The translations under genes were made by a program, and so were the position numbers. A DNA stretch of 64,000 nt, from the NCBI GenBank assembly GCA_021201295.1, contig JAJQFE010000033.1:1-64000 (forward strand). Direction: 5' to 3'. Numbering within the stretch: the stretch's first letter is position 1; each line of letters begins with the position of its first letter. Origin of the DNA: Tannerellaceae bacterium. Lineage in GTDB: Bacteria > Bacteroidota > Bacteroidia > Bacteroidales > Tannerellaceae. Below are positions 9,016 to 20,600 of the stretch, piece by piece. A model generated the notes under the pieces. That model saw only the letters and a list, made by a program, of their open reading frames with translations. It was not told the DNA's origin and did no database searches.

Positions 9016-11352
9016 ATGGAGATGCTATTTAACTTTAAATCTTTTTTTAAATTTCTTTCGAAGAACCGGATATATGCGTTTGTTGCTATATTTGGCATGT
9101 CTGTCTCATTTATGTTAGTGATCCTGAATGTTACGTATGGACAAAGAGAATTTCATACAGATCATTTCCATTCGCATAAACAGCAGATTTATGCTTTGGC
9201 CAATGAAAAGGTCTTTCATGTTGCGTATGGTACGGGTGATTTTTTATTAGAAAAATTCCCGGAAATTGAAGAGCTGTGCCAGCTCATTTCTTTCTATAGC
9301 CAGACTAATCCGTTACCTATTGTTCTTCCTGATAAAAAATTGAATGCCAGCCTATTGTTTGCAGATCAAACCTTCTTTGATTTTTTCTCTTTTCCTTTGA
9401 TTAAGGGGAACAGGAATCTGATGCTTCGGTCTCCTGAATCTGTTGTAATATCTGAACGTTTTGCTAAAAAAGCGTTTCCGGATATGGATCCGGTCGGTCA
9501 ACAGATGCAGTTGCATGATTCATTAACTGTCACTGTGGATGGGGTGATGCAGGATATTAATAATTCCTGTATTGCTTATACAGATATATTGGTTGGTCTG
9601 GAAAATCTCCGGTATTTTAATCCGGAAGTTTTTTCTGTAGAGTATGATAGTGATATTTTTGCCTTATTTGTAAAAGTAAAAGAGGGGGAGGAGATCAAAA
9701 GCAGGGAGCCGGAGGTAACTGCTTACCTGAAAGAATTCCTCCATACTTATAAATCCGGAGTTGTTACCCAGGCTATTTTTATTCCTTTAACGGATGTTTA
9801 TTTTTCTGATATCCGTGCTTCAGGGCTATTAAAACAGGGAGAATCGGAATTGGTCCTGATCTTGTTTTCCGTAGGGATGCTGATCCTTTTATTTGCTCTG
9901 ATTAATTATATTAATCTGACGGTAGCACAAACCAGTTTGAGGGTGAAGGAGATGTCTGTCAGGAGGTTAGCAGGGGCTTCCCGTCTTGAATTATTTTGCT
10001 GGCTGATGTTGGAGTCGGTGCTAGTCTGTTTTATTTCTTTTCTGTTTGGATTGTTTCTGGCTTTCTATTTTCTTCCCTTTGCGAATGAGTTATTACAGAC
10101 AAAGCTGGAAATTAAGGATCTGTTTTCTTTTTTTATCCTGATAGTCGGGATATGCTATATTTTTCTGGTAGGAATATTGGCGGGAATTCTTCCTGCTTCT
10201 ATTATTTCCAAAGCTCAACCGGCAGATATAGTGAAGGGGGAATTAAAATATAAATCCAAAGTCCTCTATAGTAAATACTTTATTATCTTTCAACATGTCT
10301 GTACTATTTTTCTGGCAGCTACTACCATAACTATGGGAACCCAGACATATTACCTGGCTTCTGCTCCTTTAAATTATAATGTGGAAAATGTGTTGGATAT
10401 TCCTATCCGCTGGAAAAAGGAGGAGAGTACGAACCGGTTGGCAGAAGAGTTAAAGCAGTTGTCCTGTCTCGAAAATATCTCTTTATGTGCTGGTACTCCT
10501 TTCTCCGGAGGTACTACCCTGGTAGTACCTATAGAAGGTAAACCTACTTTCATTCAACTTTTATATTCAGATTCTGCTTATGTGGATATATTAGATATCC
10601 GGATTTTACAGGATAATTATTTACCGGGTAACTACGGGTATTATATAAGTAAGCGGGGAATTGAGACATTAGGGATCGATTTTGATACATCTTCTGTGAT
10701 GGTGGGTAACTGGCAGTTTATTATAGCTGGTATTATTGATGATTTTCAATTGAAAAATATAGAATACGAAAAAAGACCTATATTCCTGCAAATTCAGCCT
10801 TCGGATAATTTCAGTTATGGGGTCAGAAGTATATTATTAAAAATACAGGGAGACCCGGAAAAAGCTTATCAACAGGTTAAAGAGGTATATGAACGTGTTT
10901 CCGGAGTAGAATTTACAGGAAAATATATCCAGGATCAGATCTGGGATTCCTATGAAGATCCGGCCCGGTTAACCCGGATGTTATTTATTTTTACGCTGAT
11001 TGCGGTCTCTATTTCTTTGTTAGGACTAGTAGCTATTTCTACTTATTATATCCAGCAACATGCAAAAGAAATTGCCATTCGTAAGGTGTTTGGCTCTACC
11101 AGTCCGAATGTACTACAACAGCTGATTGGTATGTTTATGGAATATGTCGGTATAGCCTTTATTATTGCTGTGCCTGTTATTTATTATGGAATGGGTGCCT
11201 GGTTATCCACCTATAGTTATCGGATTTCTTTAAAACCATGGATTTATCTAACAGCCGGTCTGTTCTGTGCTTTGGTTTCTTTTGTTACTGTATTCTGGCA
11301 AATCCGGAATGCTGCTCATACCAATCCTGCGGATCATATCAGAAAAGAATAA
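9016..11352 (+). CDS. MacB/FtsX-family ABC transporter permease
   Basis: Inner-membrane permease of 778 residues with the Bacteroidota two-module layout: TM1 (about 19-40), a large periplasmic MacB_PCD domain, three TM helices (about 280-400), a further TM with a second periplasmic domain (about 420-650), and the final FtsX triplet (about 665-775). The start is set at the ATG at 9016 because MEMLFNFKSFFKFLS aligns end to end with MNNLLNFKSFLKFLS of the adjacent copy at 11501; the frame itself is open from a TTG at 9007. No ATPase or membrane-fusion gene is adjacent, so its partner ATPase must be encoded elsewhere. Such permeases export lipoproteins, peptides or drugs, or transmit stress signals; no substrate can be assigned. 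Confidence 0.85.
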   Translation: MEMLFNFKSFFKFLSKNRIYAFVAIFGMSVSFMLVILNVTYGQREFHTDHFHSHKQQIYALANEKVFHVAYGTGDFLLEKFPEIEELCQLISFYSQTNPLPIVLPDKKLNASLLFADQTFFDFFSFPLIKGNRNLMLRSPESVVISERFAKKAFPDMDPVGQQMQLHDSLTVTVDGVMQDINNSCIAYTDILVGLENLRYFNPEVFSVEYDSDIFALFVKVKEGEEIKSREPEVTAYLKEFLHTYKSGVVTQAIFIPLTDVYFSDIRASGLLKQGESELVLILFSVGMLILLFALINYINLTVAQTSLRVKEMSVRRLAGASRLELFCWLMLESVLVCFISFLFGLFLAFYFLPFANELLQTKLEIKDLFSFFILIVGICYIFLVGILAGILPASIISKAQPADIVKGELKYKSKVLYSKYFIIFQHVCTIFLAATTITMGTQTYYLASAPLNYNVENVLDIPIRWKKEESTNRLAEELKQLSCLENISLCAGTPFSGGTTLVVPIEGKPTFIQLLYSDSAYVDILDIRILQDNYLPGNYGYYISKRGIETLGIDFDTSSVMVGNWQFIIAGIIDDFQLKNIEYEKRPIFLQIQPSDNFSYGVRSILLKIQGDPEKAYQQVKEVYERVSGVEFTGKYIQDQIWDSYEDPARLTRMLFIFTLIAVSISLLGLVAISTYYIQQHAKEIAIRKVFGSTSPNVLQQLIGMFMEYVGIAFIIAVPVIYYGMGAWLSTYSYRISLKPWIYLTAGLFCALVSFVTVFWQIRNAAHTNPADHIRKE

Positions 11353-11500
11353 AGAATTTGTGTAAAATTATTATATACTTCTGTAAAGAAAATAGACAGT
11401 CTGTATTGGTGTGTAATTAGGTTATTGATTTGATTATTAGTTTTTTATTTGGTTTAGCATGTTGTTTGTTTATTTTTTTCGGAAAATAAACTCATAGATA

Positions 11501-12946
11501 ATGAATAATTTACTCAATTTTAAATCATTTCTTAAATTTCTGAGCAAAAACAAATCATATACATTTATTGATATATTTGGTCTTTCTGTATCTTTAATGT
11601 TCGTGGTTCTGATAGCGATCTATACCAAACAGGAGTTAACGGTGGATAGTTATCATGAAAAGAAAGATCGAATATATGTGCTGGCTAATGAGGAGCATCT
11701 GGGTACAGCCTGCCGTATTGCGGACCGTATGCTGGAACGATACCCGGAAATAGAAAAAGTGTGTGCCACGACTACACGATTTCAGGAGCCTGTAACCATC
11801 GGAGATGTCCGGTTGAGTGCTGACCTGTTATTAGCAGATACTACTTTTTTTTGACTTGTTCGATTTTGAACTGATTCAGGGGAATAAGGAGCGGATTCTG
11901 GAAGCTCGTAATTATGCTGTTATTTCAGAGACCTTTGTCTGGAAAGCTTTTCCTTCGACTGATCCTTTGGGGAAAATGATTCGGTGCATGTAGTTGTCAA
12001 TGGGATCATGAGAGCCATCAAAAACTCCGCGATCCCATCCTGTGATATTCTTTTCCGGATGAACAACATCAAATACTTTAATCCGGGTATGGATAGTTAT
12101 GAGTTCGATAATGCGGGAAGTTTTTAAGCGTTGGTGGGTGATAGTGCCTACTTTCATATGCTTGGTTATGAGATCCTGATGGACAACAATCTGGGAAATT
12201 TGGATGGTTACTACCTGAATGAACAATCTTTCCTGGAATTAGAAATTGCAGATGATGTCCCATCCATCCTTATAGGAGAAGACTGGAATCTTACTATTGC
12301 CGGCAAAGTAAAGAATTTTCAATTAAGGAACATCAGTTATAATAAAAATCCTGTCTTGCTTCAATTGAAAAAAGTCGAAGATTTTTTCTGGGGGATCTGG
12401 AATATCCTGGTAGAAGTTCAGGGAGATCCGGGAACAGCTTATTCACAGGTTAAAGACGTGTATGAACGAATTTCCCGGTTGAATTTTGACGGTAAGTTCA
12501 TTGATCAGCAGATCACCGAATCATTTGCAGTACAAAAAAGGACATCTAATATTGTGATGATCTTTACGTTTGTTGCGATCCTGATCTCTTTATTAGCCAT
12601 TCTGATCTCTATGGTCGGTGTGTTTGGTCTGGTTATGTTTGAAACGCAGTACCGTAAAAAAGAGATAGGGATACGGAAAGTGATGGGAGTGAGTATCCGG
12701 GATATCCTGGTCATGTTCAATAAAATTTATCTGCATATTATTTGCCTTTGTTTTGTAGTGGCAGCTCCTGTTGCCTATGTCTGTATCCGGAAATGGCTGG
12801 AGAATTTCGCTTTTAAAACTCCAATCTACTGGTGGGGATTTGTACTGGCTTTTATTCTGGTTGCTACTATTACAATGGTTACAGTTACTTTCCAAAACTG
12901 GAAAGCAGTCAGTGTGAATCCGGTACATAGTATTAAAACTGAATAA
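11501..12946 (+). pseudogene. decayed second FtsX/MacB permease copy with large internal deletion
   Basis: A tandem paralogue of the 9016 permease that cannot make a full product. The N-terminus is intact to ADTTFF; an eighth T in the run at 11845-11852 shifts the frame; the shifted frame (DFELIQGNKERILEARNY) runs to about 11988, where a second shift occurs; the third frame (VVNGIMRAIKN ... DNAGSF) stops at about 12126. The following sequence (VGDSAYFHMLGYEIL) aligns to YSDSAYVDILDIRIL of the intact copy, so roughly 300 residues including the middle TM cluster are missing. The C-terminal FtsX triplet is intact to 12946. The internal deletion makes true decay more likely than sequencing error here. 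Confidence 0.85.
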
Positions 12947-12962
12947 GAAGATTAAAAACAGA

Positions 12963-13018
12963 AGGCACAAATAGCAGATTTCAATAGATTTCTGTTATTC
13001 GTGCCTGTTATTTTTTAA
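12963..13018. terminator. bidirectional rho-independent terminator
   Basis: AGGCACAAATAGCAGA (12963-12978) pairs with TCTGTTATTCGTGCCT (12991-13006) with one mismatch and one G-U. The plus strand is followed by GTTATTTTTT and the minus strand by CTGTTTTTAATC, so it can serve the permease copy and the convergent GH2 gene. Confidence 0.8.
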
Positions 13019-15639
13019 GATTTTATCTTTGATCTTTAATATGCATCTGCAATACTTTCTGTTTTTTAGCTGTTTATCAAATGTGGCTTTATCCAAGGAA
13101 GTTGTCACATAAATTGTTACCGGCTCTCCTGGCAAAAGATCAAAATAATTGTCGGAAAAGAAATTATCAATGCCTTCAATGCTCAGGAATACTCCACGGG
13201 CAAAGACATCACTTTCGACAGTTGCATCAAAACCTCCATTTGTTGGAGTAGAGGTGGTTCGGATAGTCGCTTTTGGAAAATCAATGTCTTTGTAACGGGT
13301 TAAGAAATAATTATTGGTATAGATTTTTTGTTTATCATCGATAAAACGAGCTGTGATAACTACTTCATTTCTGTTTTTACCCTGTAGGATTTCTGAGAGT
13401 GGTACAGTATACTGAACTTTACTGGTATTAGCAGGCGCTGTCACATGCTTTTTTTTGTTGAAAAACCGGGTTACCCTGTAAATCCATCACACGTATCTCT
13501 AGATTACCACGGCTTGGTTTTAAGCGGTCTAATACAATATATATATCTAACTGATTTTCCCGGGCAATAGGAGAAACCAGGATATCTTCAAATCCTTTCT
13601 TTGTGAAATAGTGTTGTGCTTTCCAGCGTCCGTAATAGTCGCGGCTTGACCAGGAAGCCACAGGCCAGCAGTCGTTATGTTGCCAATATAAGGTTCCCAT
13701 ATTATAAGGCATGTCCCGGTGGTGTGCTTCGATTGCAGTTTTGATAGCATCTCCCTGTAATAACTGACCCATATACAGGAAGTTTGGAAAATCTTTTGGT
13801 TGACGGTATTCATTTAGTAAATACCATTCAATCAGGCCATTCGCATGGCTGCCTCCTCGTTGGTGTGCCATCATAACTTCGGAGAAGATATAGTGGTCGC
13901 GTTCTTCCGGAGCATATTTTAGTACGGACTGATATTCCGGGAACGACTGGAAGCCATATTCCGAGAAGAAACGGGCACGAATAATATTATAGTTAGCTAT
14001 AGAATCTTTCGCATGCCATACACCCCAATAGTGAGCATCGCCATTCGGATTCCAGTTTGGTAGACCACTTTCAGTCTTTGCATCCGGATCACCTCCGTAT
14101 GGAGAAGAAGGCCAGTAGAATGCCGTTGGGTCATATCCTTCTACTACTTCCGGTAAAACTCCATGGAACAAATCTTTATAGTCTTTACGTAACTCTTCTA
14201 AAACCCCTAAAGCTTCATATTTCGGCATCCATCCCCAGTTGAACCAGGCTGTATGATTTTCATTATTGCCACACCAGATCGCAATGCTGGGATGGTTTCT
14301 TAAGCGTACTACATTATCGATTGCTTCCTGACGTATATTTTCCAGCATGTCAGGATTCATTGGATATGTACTGCAGGCAAACATAAAATCCTGCCAGACT
14401 AAAATTCCATGTTTGTCACACAGATCATAGAATATATCTTCTTCATAAATACCGCCACCCCAGATACGGAGCATATTCATGTTGGCGTTTACCGCATCCA
14501 TGATTGTTCTTTCATAATCCGCTTCGGTCACCCGGGGGAGAAAGTTGTCCTGAGGGATATAATTAGCCCCCTTCATAAATACATTTACTCCGTTCAGGCG
14601 GAAATAAAAGGTATGACCTGCTTCATCTTTTTCCCGGATCACTTTGAGATCTCTTAATCCTATATGTTCAGTTTTGCTATCTGCTACTTGTCCGTTTATG
14701 GTTACAGTAGTCGTAAAAAGGTATAAGTGAGCTTCATCTAAACCATTACTCCACCAAAGTTTCGGATTATTAATAACCAGGTCTGTTTCGATCAGGTTCT
14801 TCCCTTCTACCAGGTTTGTTTTTTTATTCCACGTGTTTTTTATTCCGTCCGCTTTGATTTCAATCATCGCTTCTCCGGCTTTATCCGCTATTACTTCTAC
14901 CCGGGCTTTTACTTTGGCCTGTTTAGCCGTGACTTTTTCCTGAATATAATGAACATTATCAATATGGGCATCGTTCCATCCTACTAAATAGACCGGACGC
15001 CAGATGCTACTTGTTACCAGGCGAGGACCCCAGTCCCAACCATAATGATAGCCTGCTTTACGTGCAAATACACTTACTTTTTTATCAAAAATACCACCGT
15101 TCTCAGACTGGTCATTTCCGGCTTCCAGCGGATAATGAAGGGCATCAAATTTAGGTATATCAACTTTGATAGGCGAATGAAAGTAAATGTGTAATTCATT
15201 TTCTCCGTTTTTTACCAGATCTTTTATATTTACTTTCTACTCCCGAAACATATTGTTGGCTTGTAATATACAGGAATCGTTCAGATACACATCCGCATAA
15301 GTATCCAGACCTTTAAAATTAAGTTCAATATTATCTTTACCGAATATTTCCGGAGAGACCTGTAATGGAGTTTTATATTCCCAGTCTTCTTTATCAACCC
15401 ATTGTACTCCTCTTTCATTCAATCTGAAAAAAGGATCCTCGATGATCTCGTTATCCATCAAATCTGTATGGACTACCCCCCCCCGGAACAGTGGCAGGAT
15501 ACCAACTGTTCCCGCGTACCTGCTTAAATGTCCATCCTTGCTTAATCTCCTGTTTCACCACATTCTCAGCAACTATGGGTCCTGCTGCCAGTAAGCCTGA
15601 ACAGATGATAAGCGATGAAATTGTTTTTTTGTAATTCAT
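12995..15639 (-). pseudogene. GH2 beta-mannosidase, three frame interruptions (possibly intact in vivo)
   Basis: Exo-beta-mannosidase of family GH2, about 880 codons when reconstructed, which is normal length. A signal peptide (MNYKKTISSLIICSG..., ending VAE) puts it in the periplasm. The acid/base Glu is in WCGNNENHTAWF and the nucleophile Glu in FFSEYGFQSFPE. Three lesions: a run of nine G (plus-strand C at 15476-15484) that breaks the conserved VPGVVHTDLM; an in-frame TAG at 15237-15239 where the family has Trp (NMFREW); and eight A (plus-strand T at 13449-13456) where seven restore the frame (VFQQKKHVTAPAN). Each is a single-base event of the sort seen across this window, so sequencing error is likely, but a real null allele or slippage at the G9 tract is possible. 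It would hydrolyse mannobiose and longer manno-oligosaccharides. Confidence 0.85.
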
Positions 15640-15692
15640 AGGTAATAAATAATTAATTATATGATAAAATTATAAGCAGAACTATTTTTCTC

Positions 15693-17599
15693 TCAGAAGA
15701 GAAGTGAATCTATGTTTTTACTATTTATTGGATTTTTGCCTTCCGGAGTATACATATATTCAATGCGATCCATATACGTTTTTTCAACCTTTCCCCGTAC
15801 TACTTTCATGGTACTGTTAACCATTCCATTCTGTTTAGTGAAAGGTTCCGGTAGAATAGCAAAGGTGGCGGGCAACCACCGGTCCGGAAACATCCCTGCC
15901 AGATCCCCTCCTTTACGAAAGCGGTTAAGTTGTTTTATGAGAATGCCAATAGCTCTCTTTTTTCCATCCTCTGATTCCCAGGAAAGGTGTTCCTGAGCCA
16001 GTAATTTTTTTATCCGGTCTTTGTTAGGAACGACCAAAGCAACAGTGTAGGGGTTCTGATTATTATATAGTAAGAATTGGGTTATGGAACTAATATGTTC
16101 AACAACTGCTTCCTCAATTCCTTCCGGGCTATATTTTTCTCCGTCGCTTGCGATGAGAAGACTTTTAAATCGTCCTAATACGAAGAGGAGTCCGTCTTTA
16201 CTCATATAACCCATGTCTCCGGTATAGAGCCATCCGTTTCTTATGGTCTCTGCAGTAGAAACCGGATTTTTTCAATATCCTGCCATTACATTTTCACCTC
16301 GTATCACAATTTCTCCTTTTTCCCCGCATGGTAGTTCTTTCCCGTCAGCATCGCAAATCTTCAGATCAAGAGGTTGTACCAAAATGCCGCTGCTTCCAAA
16401 TAAATGACGGGCAGGCCCATTTGTAGAAATAACAGGTGTCGCTTCGCTTAATCCGTACCCCTGATACATCGGCATGCCTATGGCATAGTAAAATTTCTGG
16501 AGATCTCTATCCAACAGAGCTCCTCCACCAATAAAGAACTTTAATTCCCCGCCGAAATTTTCACGGACTTTACTAAAAATCAGGATATCAAACAAAGAAA
16601 CAATGGGGTTTAATAAGCTACGCCAACCTTTTCCTCTGTCATCTCCCCCATTTTCGTTATACCTATAAGCGATTTCTAAGCCCTTCCAGAATAAATTGGT
16701 TACCGTTTTGCCCTGTGCCTGAATGCCTTGTTCGATGTTCTTCCGAAAGCTTTTAGCTAATGCAGGTACACTTAATATAAGGTGTGGTTTAAACTCTTTA
16801 ATATTAACCGGAATATTTTTCAGGGTTTCTATTCCTGTACGTCCTACTTGTACAGTAGCTACAGATGCCCCTTTGGACATAAAAATGTAAAAGCCTACTA
16901 CATGTGCAAAACAGTGGTCTAACGGTAGGATCACCAGTGTGCGCCAGCTACTGTCAATATCAATACAGCTAAGAGATTGTTCTACATTTGCCGTATAATT
17001 CCGGTGAGTAAGAATCACTCCTTTAGGGTCGGCGGTAGTACCGGATGTATAAGTAATAGTTGCATAATCGTCATTCTGGATCGATTGTCCAATGGCAAGA
17101 AATTGTTCTATCGGATGAGTTTGTAACCACTCTTTTCCTATCTGATAGACATCTGCTATGTATATTTCTTTCTCCCGATATCCGGGTTGTTCATCAAAAA
17201 TGATAACTTTTTCCACTAAAGGGAGTTGATCCATAATGATCCGTATTTTCTTTAATTGAGTACCGGATACCATAATATATTTTACATCTGCATGCTGGAG
17301 ACGGAATAGTAAGTCATTAGATTCTTCTAACTTGATAGACAAAGGAACATTCGTTGCCCCAGCATAAAACATAGCTAATTCACCGATAATCCAGGCATTC
17401 CTTCCTTCACTTAGAAGAGCTATGTTATCCTTTGGTTGTACTCCCAGTACATGTAAACCAGCTTCCAGAGTATATACCTGTTCTTTTACTTGGGAATAGG
17501 TAGTAGGTTCAAACCGATCCGTTGTCTTCTCCCATAAAAAAGGATTAGACGGATATTTTTTACAGATTTTTCAAACAGGTCTACTAATGTCTTTTTCAT
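15693..17599 (-). pseudogene. long-chain acyl-CoA synthetase (AMP-forming), two interruptions
   Basis: ANL-superfamily AMP-binding ligase activating fatty acids to acyl-CoA, about 635 codons as reconstructed. Motifs: the P-loop YTSGTTADPKGVILTH, the A5-type YGLSEATPVIST, and the C-terminal WLYTGDMGYM and LGRFKSLL. The start at 17599 (MKKTLVDLFEKSV) is followed by a six-base A run (plus-strand T at 17556-17561) that needs one more base to read KKYPSNPFLWEK. A TGA at 16272-16274 lies in VMAGY*KNPVSTAET, where family members have Tyr or Trp; TGG to TGA explains it. Both are single-base events, so the gene is probably intact in the organism. The N-terminal frame reads on to residues matching the family throughout. 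Confidence 0.82.
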
Positions 17600-17646
17600 G
17601 ATATGCATTTTTTACAAGTTAAAGGAAAGTCAGGATTAACTCCTAT

Positions 17647-20600
17647 TTAACTGCTTATATTAAATTGCTCCATCTCTTTCAATAGAACACAGGTTGTTTC
17701 TACCGTAGGGACATTTTTGATCACAATGCTGCGTTTACCATTCTGGTCACATAAATTACATTCCCGGGGATGGCGCTGAATAAATGCCAGAAGTTTGCCA
17801 AAAGCGTCACTTTGGTAATAAGGACTTTCCGGATTGGACACCAGGAAAATGCTCATTTGCCCTTTTTTGAGAACTACTTTTTCCATACCTAACTGTCTGG
17901 CCAGACGACGTAAACGAACCACACGGATCAGTTCTTTTCCTTGTTTCGGGATTTTTCCGAAACGGTCTTTCAACCGCTCCGTAAAAGCCAGGATATCTTT
18001 TTCCTCTTCCATCTTATCCAGTTCCCGGTAAAGAGATACTCTTTCAGAGTCATTGGGTATATAAGTCGGAGGAAACATTAACTCCAGGTCACTTTCCACA
18101 TAAGTTTCCCGTACGTAGTCCATCCCGGTATTAGGTTTCCCATTATCTTCTTCTTGATAAAGATCAGCGAATTCTTCATTCTTTAATTCATCGACTGCCT
18201 CTTCCAGGATTTTCTGATAGGTCTCATAACCTAAATCTGCAATAAACCCACTTTGTTCGGCTCCTAACATATTACCGGCCCCCCGGATATCCAGGTCCTG
18301 CATAGCAATATGAATGCCACTTCCTAACTCTGCAAAGTTTTCGATGGCCTGCAAACGACGGCGTGCTTCAGCGGTAAGTGCAGATAGTGGAGGAGACAGG
18401 AGGTAACAGAAGGCTTTACGGTTACTTCTTCCTACACGTCCACGTAACTGATGTAGGTCTGATAATCCGAACTGATGGGCGTTATTGATAATGATGGTAT
18501 TGGCATTGGGAATATCAATCCCACTTTCAATAATACTGGTAGCAATTAGTACATCGTATTCATAATTAATGAAATCCAGTAGGATTTTCTCCAGTTTTTC
18601 CGGTTCCATTTGTCCGTGTCCCACACACACACGTGCATCCGGGATCTCTCTTCGCACTAATGCTTCTATTTCATGGATATTCTGTATCCGGTTGTTAATA
18701 AAAAATACCTGCCCGTTCCGGCTCATTTCAAAATTAATCGCTTCCCGTATAATATCCGGATTAAAACGTTCCACTTCAGTCTGTACCGGATACCGGTTGG
18801 GCGGGGGAGTGGTTATACTACTCAAATCACGAGCTCCCATGAGGGAAAATTGTAAAGTTCGGGGTATAGGAGTAGCCGTCATGGTCAATGTATCTACATT
18901 CGTTTTCATCTGACGCAGTTTTTCCTTAACCGAAACACCGAATTTTTGTTCTTCATCGATAATTAATAATCCCAGATCTTTAAACCGGACATCTTTACTG
19001 ACCAACCGATGGGTTCCGATCAGAATATTTATTTTGCCCTCTTTCAGTTTTTTTAGGGTAGCTTTAATCTGTGCAGATGTTCGTGCTCTACTAATATATT
19101 CGATCCGGCAGGGAAAATCTTTTAACCGTTCCGAGAAAGTCTGGTAATGCTGAAAGGCTAACACGGTAGTCGGAACTAATATGGCTACCTGTTTATTGTC
19201 AGCGACAGCTTTAAAAGCAGCCCGGACTGCAACTTCTGTTTTACCGAATCCCACATCCCCACAAATCAATCTGTCCATAGGGCGCTGATTCTCCATATCT
19301 GTTTTGACATCAGCGGTTGCTTTCATCTGGTCTGGTGTGTCCTCATAAATAAAACTGGCTTCCAGTTCATGTTGCATAAAGCTGTCCGGACTATAAGCAA
19401 ATCCCTTTTCTTCTTTTCGTCTGGAGTACAAAAGAATCAGGTCCCGGGCAATATCTTTAACCTTTTTCTTGGTCCTGTCCTTCATTTTTTCCCAGGCACC
19501 GGTTCCTAATTTACTTAACCGGGGAGGTTCACCACTTTCTTTTCCTTTGTATTTGGAAAGTTTATGAAGGGAATGAATACTAACAAATATAATATCATTA
19601 TTTTGATAGATCAGTTTGACTACTTCCTGTACCTTACCGTTTATTTCTGTACGTACCAGACCACCGAACTGACCGACTCCATGATCAATATGAACAATAT
19701 AATCCCCTGTAGTAAATTGATTTAGTTCCTTTAATGAAAGAGTGATCTTTCCACTTCTGGCTTTTTCACTTTTAAGATTAAATTTATGGAATCTGTCAAA
19801 TAATTGATGGTCTGTGAAAAAGCAGGCTTTTAAAGTGGCATCCGTAAATCCGGCATGAATAGTTTTATTAACAGGAATAAATGGAATAGGATCCTCTCTG
19901 TCTTCAAAGATGGCCCATATACGGATGGTCTGTTTTTCTACATCACTTAATATGTAAATGGTATAGCCCTTATCCAGGTAAGCATGAAACGATTCACTGA
20001 CCAGATCAAAGTTTTTATGATAAATCGGCTGGATTTCTGTTTGAAAAGTTACCGTCGTATCTATTATTCCCAGTCCTTTATTTCCAAAATGAATCCGGCG
20101 GTAATCCATAGTACTCCGCAGGAATTCCTCTCCGGTAATAAGTTTACTTTGCATATGGGCCATATCCCGAAAGGACTCTTCATCCCCTACAATCGGTTCT
20201 TCATTCCGGATACTGTCGATCCTTTCTTTCCCCCATGCCATATCCTGGAATGCAATAGATGCACCGGAGGGTAGCAGACTCAGTAGGGAAGTATCAGACT
20301 GGTCATTTTTACTTATTTCTGGTACAATATAAATACTATCCATTTTTTCTTTGGAAAGCTGCGTTTCCACATCAAAAGAACGGATGGTTTCTACTTCACT
20401 TCCAAAAAAATCTATACGATAAGGAAACGCATGTGAAAAAGAGAACACATCTAAAATGCTGCCTCTGATAGCATATTGCCCGGGTTCATACACATAATCT
20501 ACCTGTTCAAATCCGTATGCATCCAGGACATCAGATACAAACATATTATCTAATTTCTCTCCTACATGGATCTTGAGGGTGTTTTGCTTCAGAATTTCAC

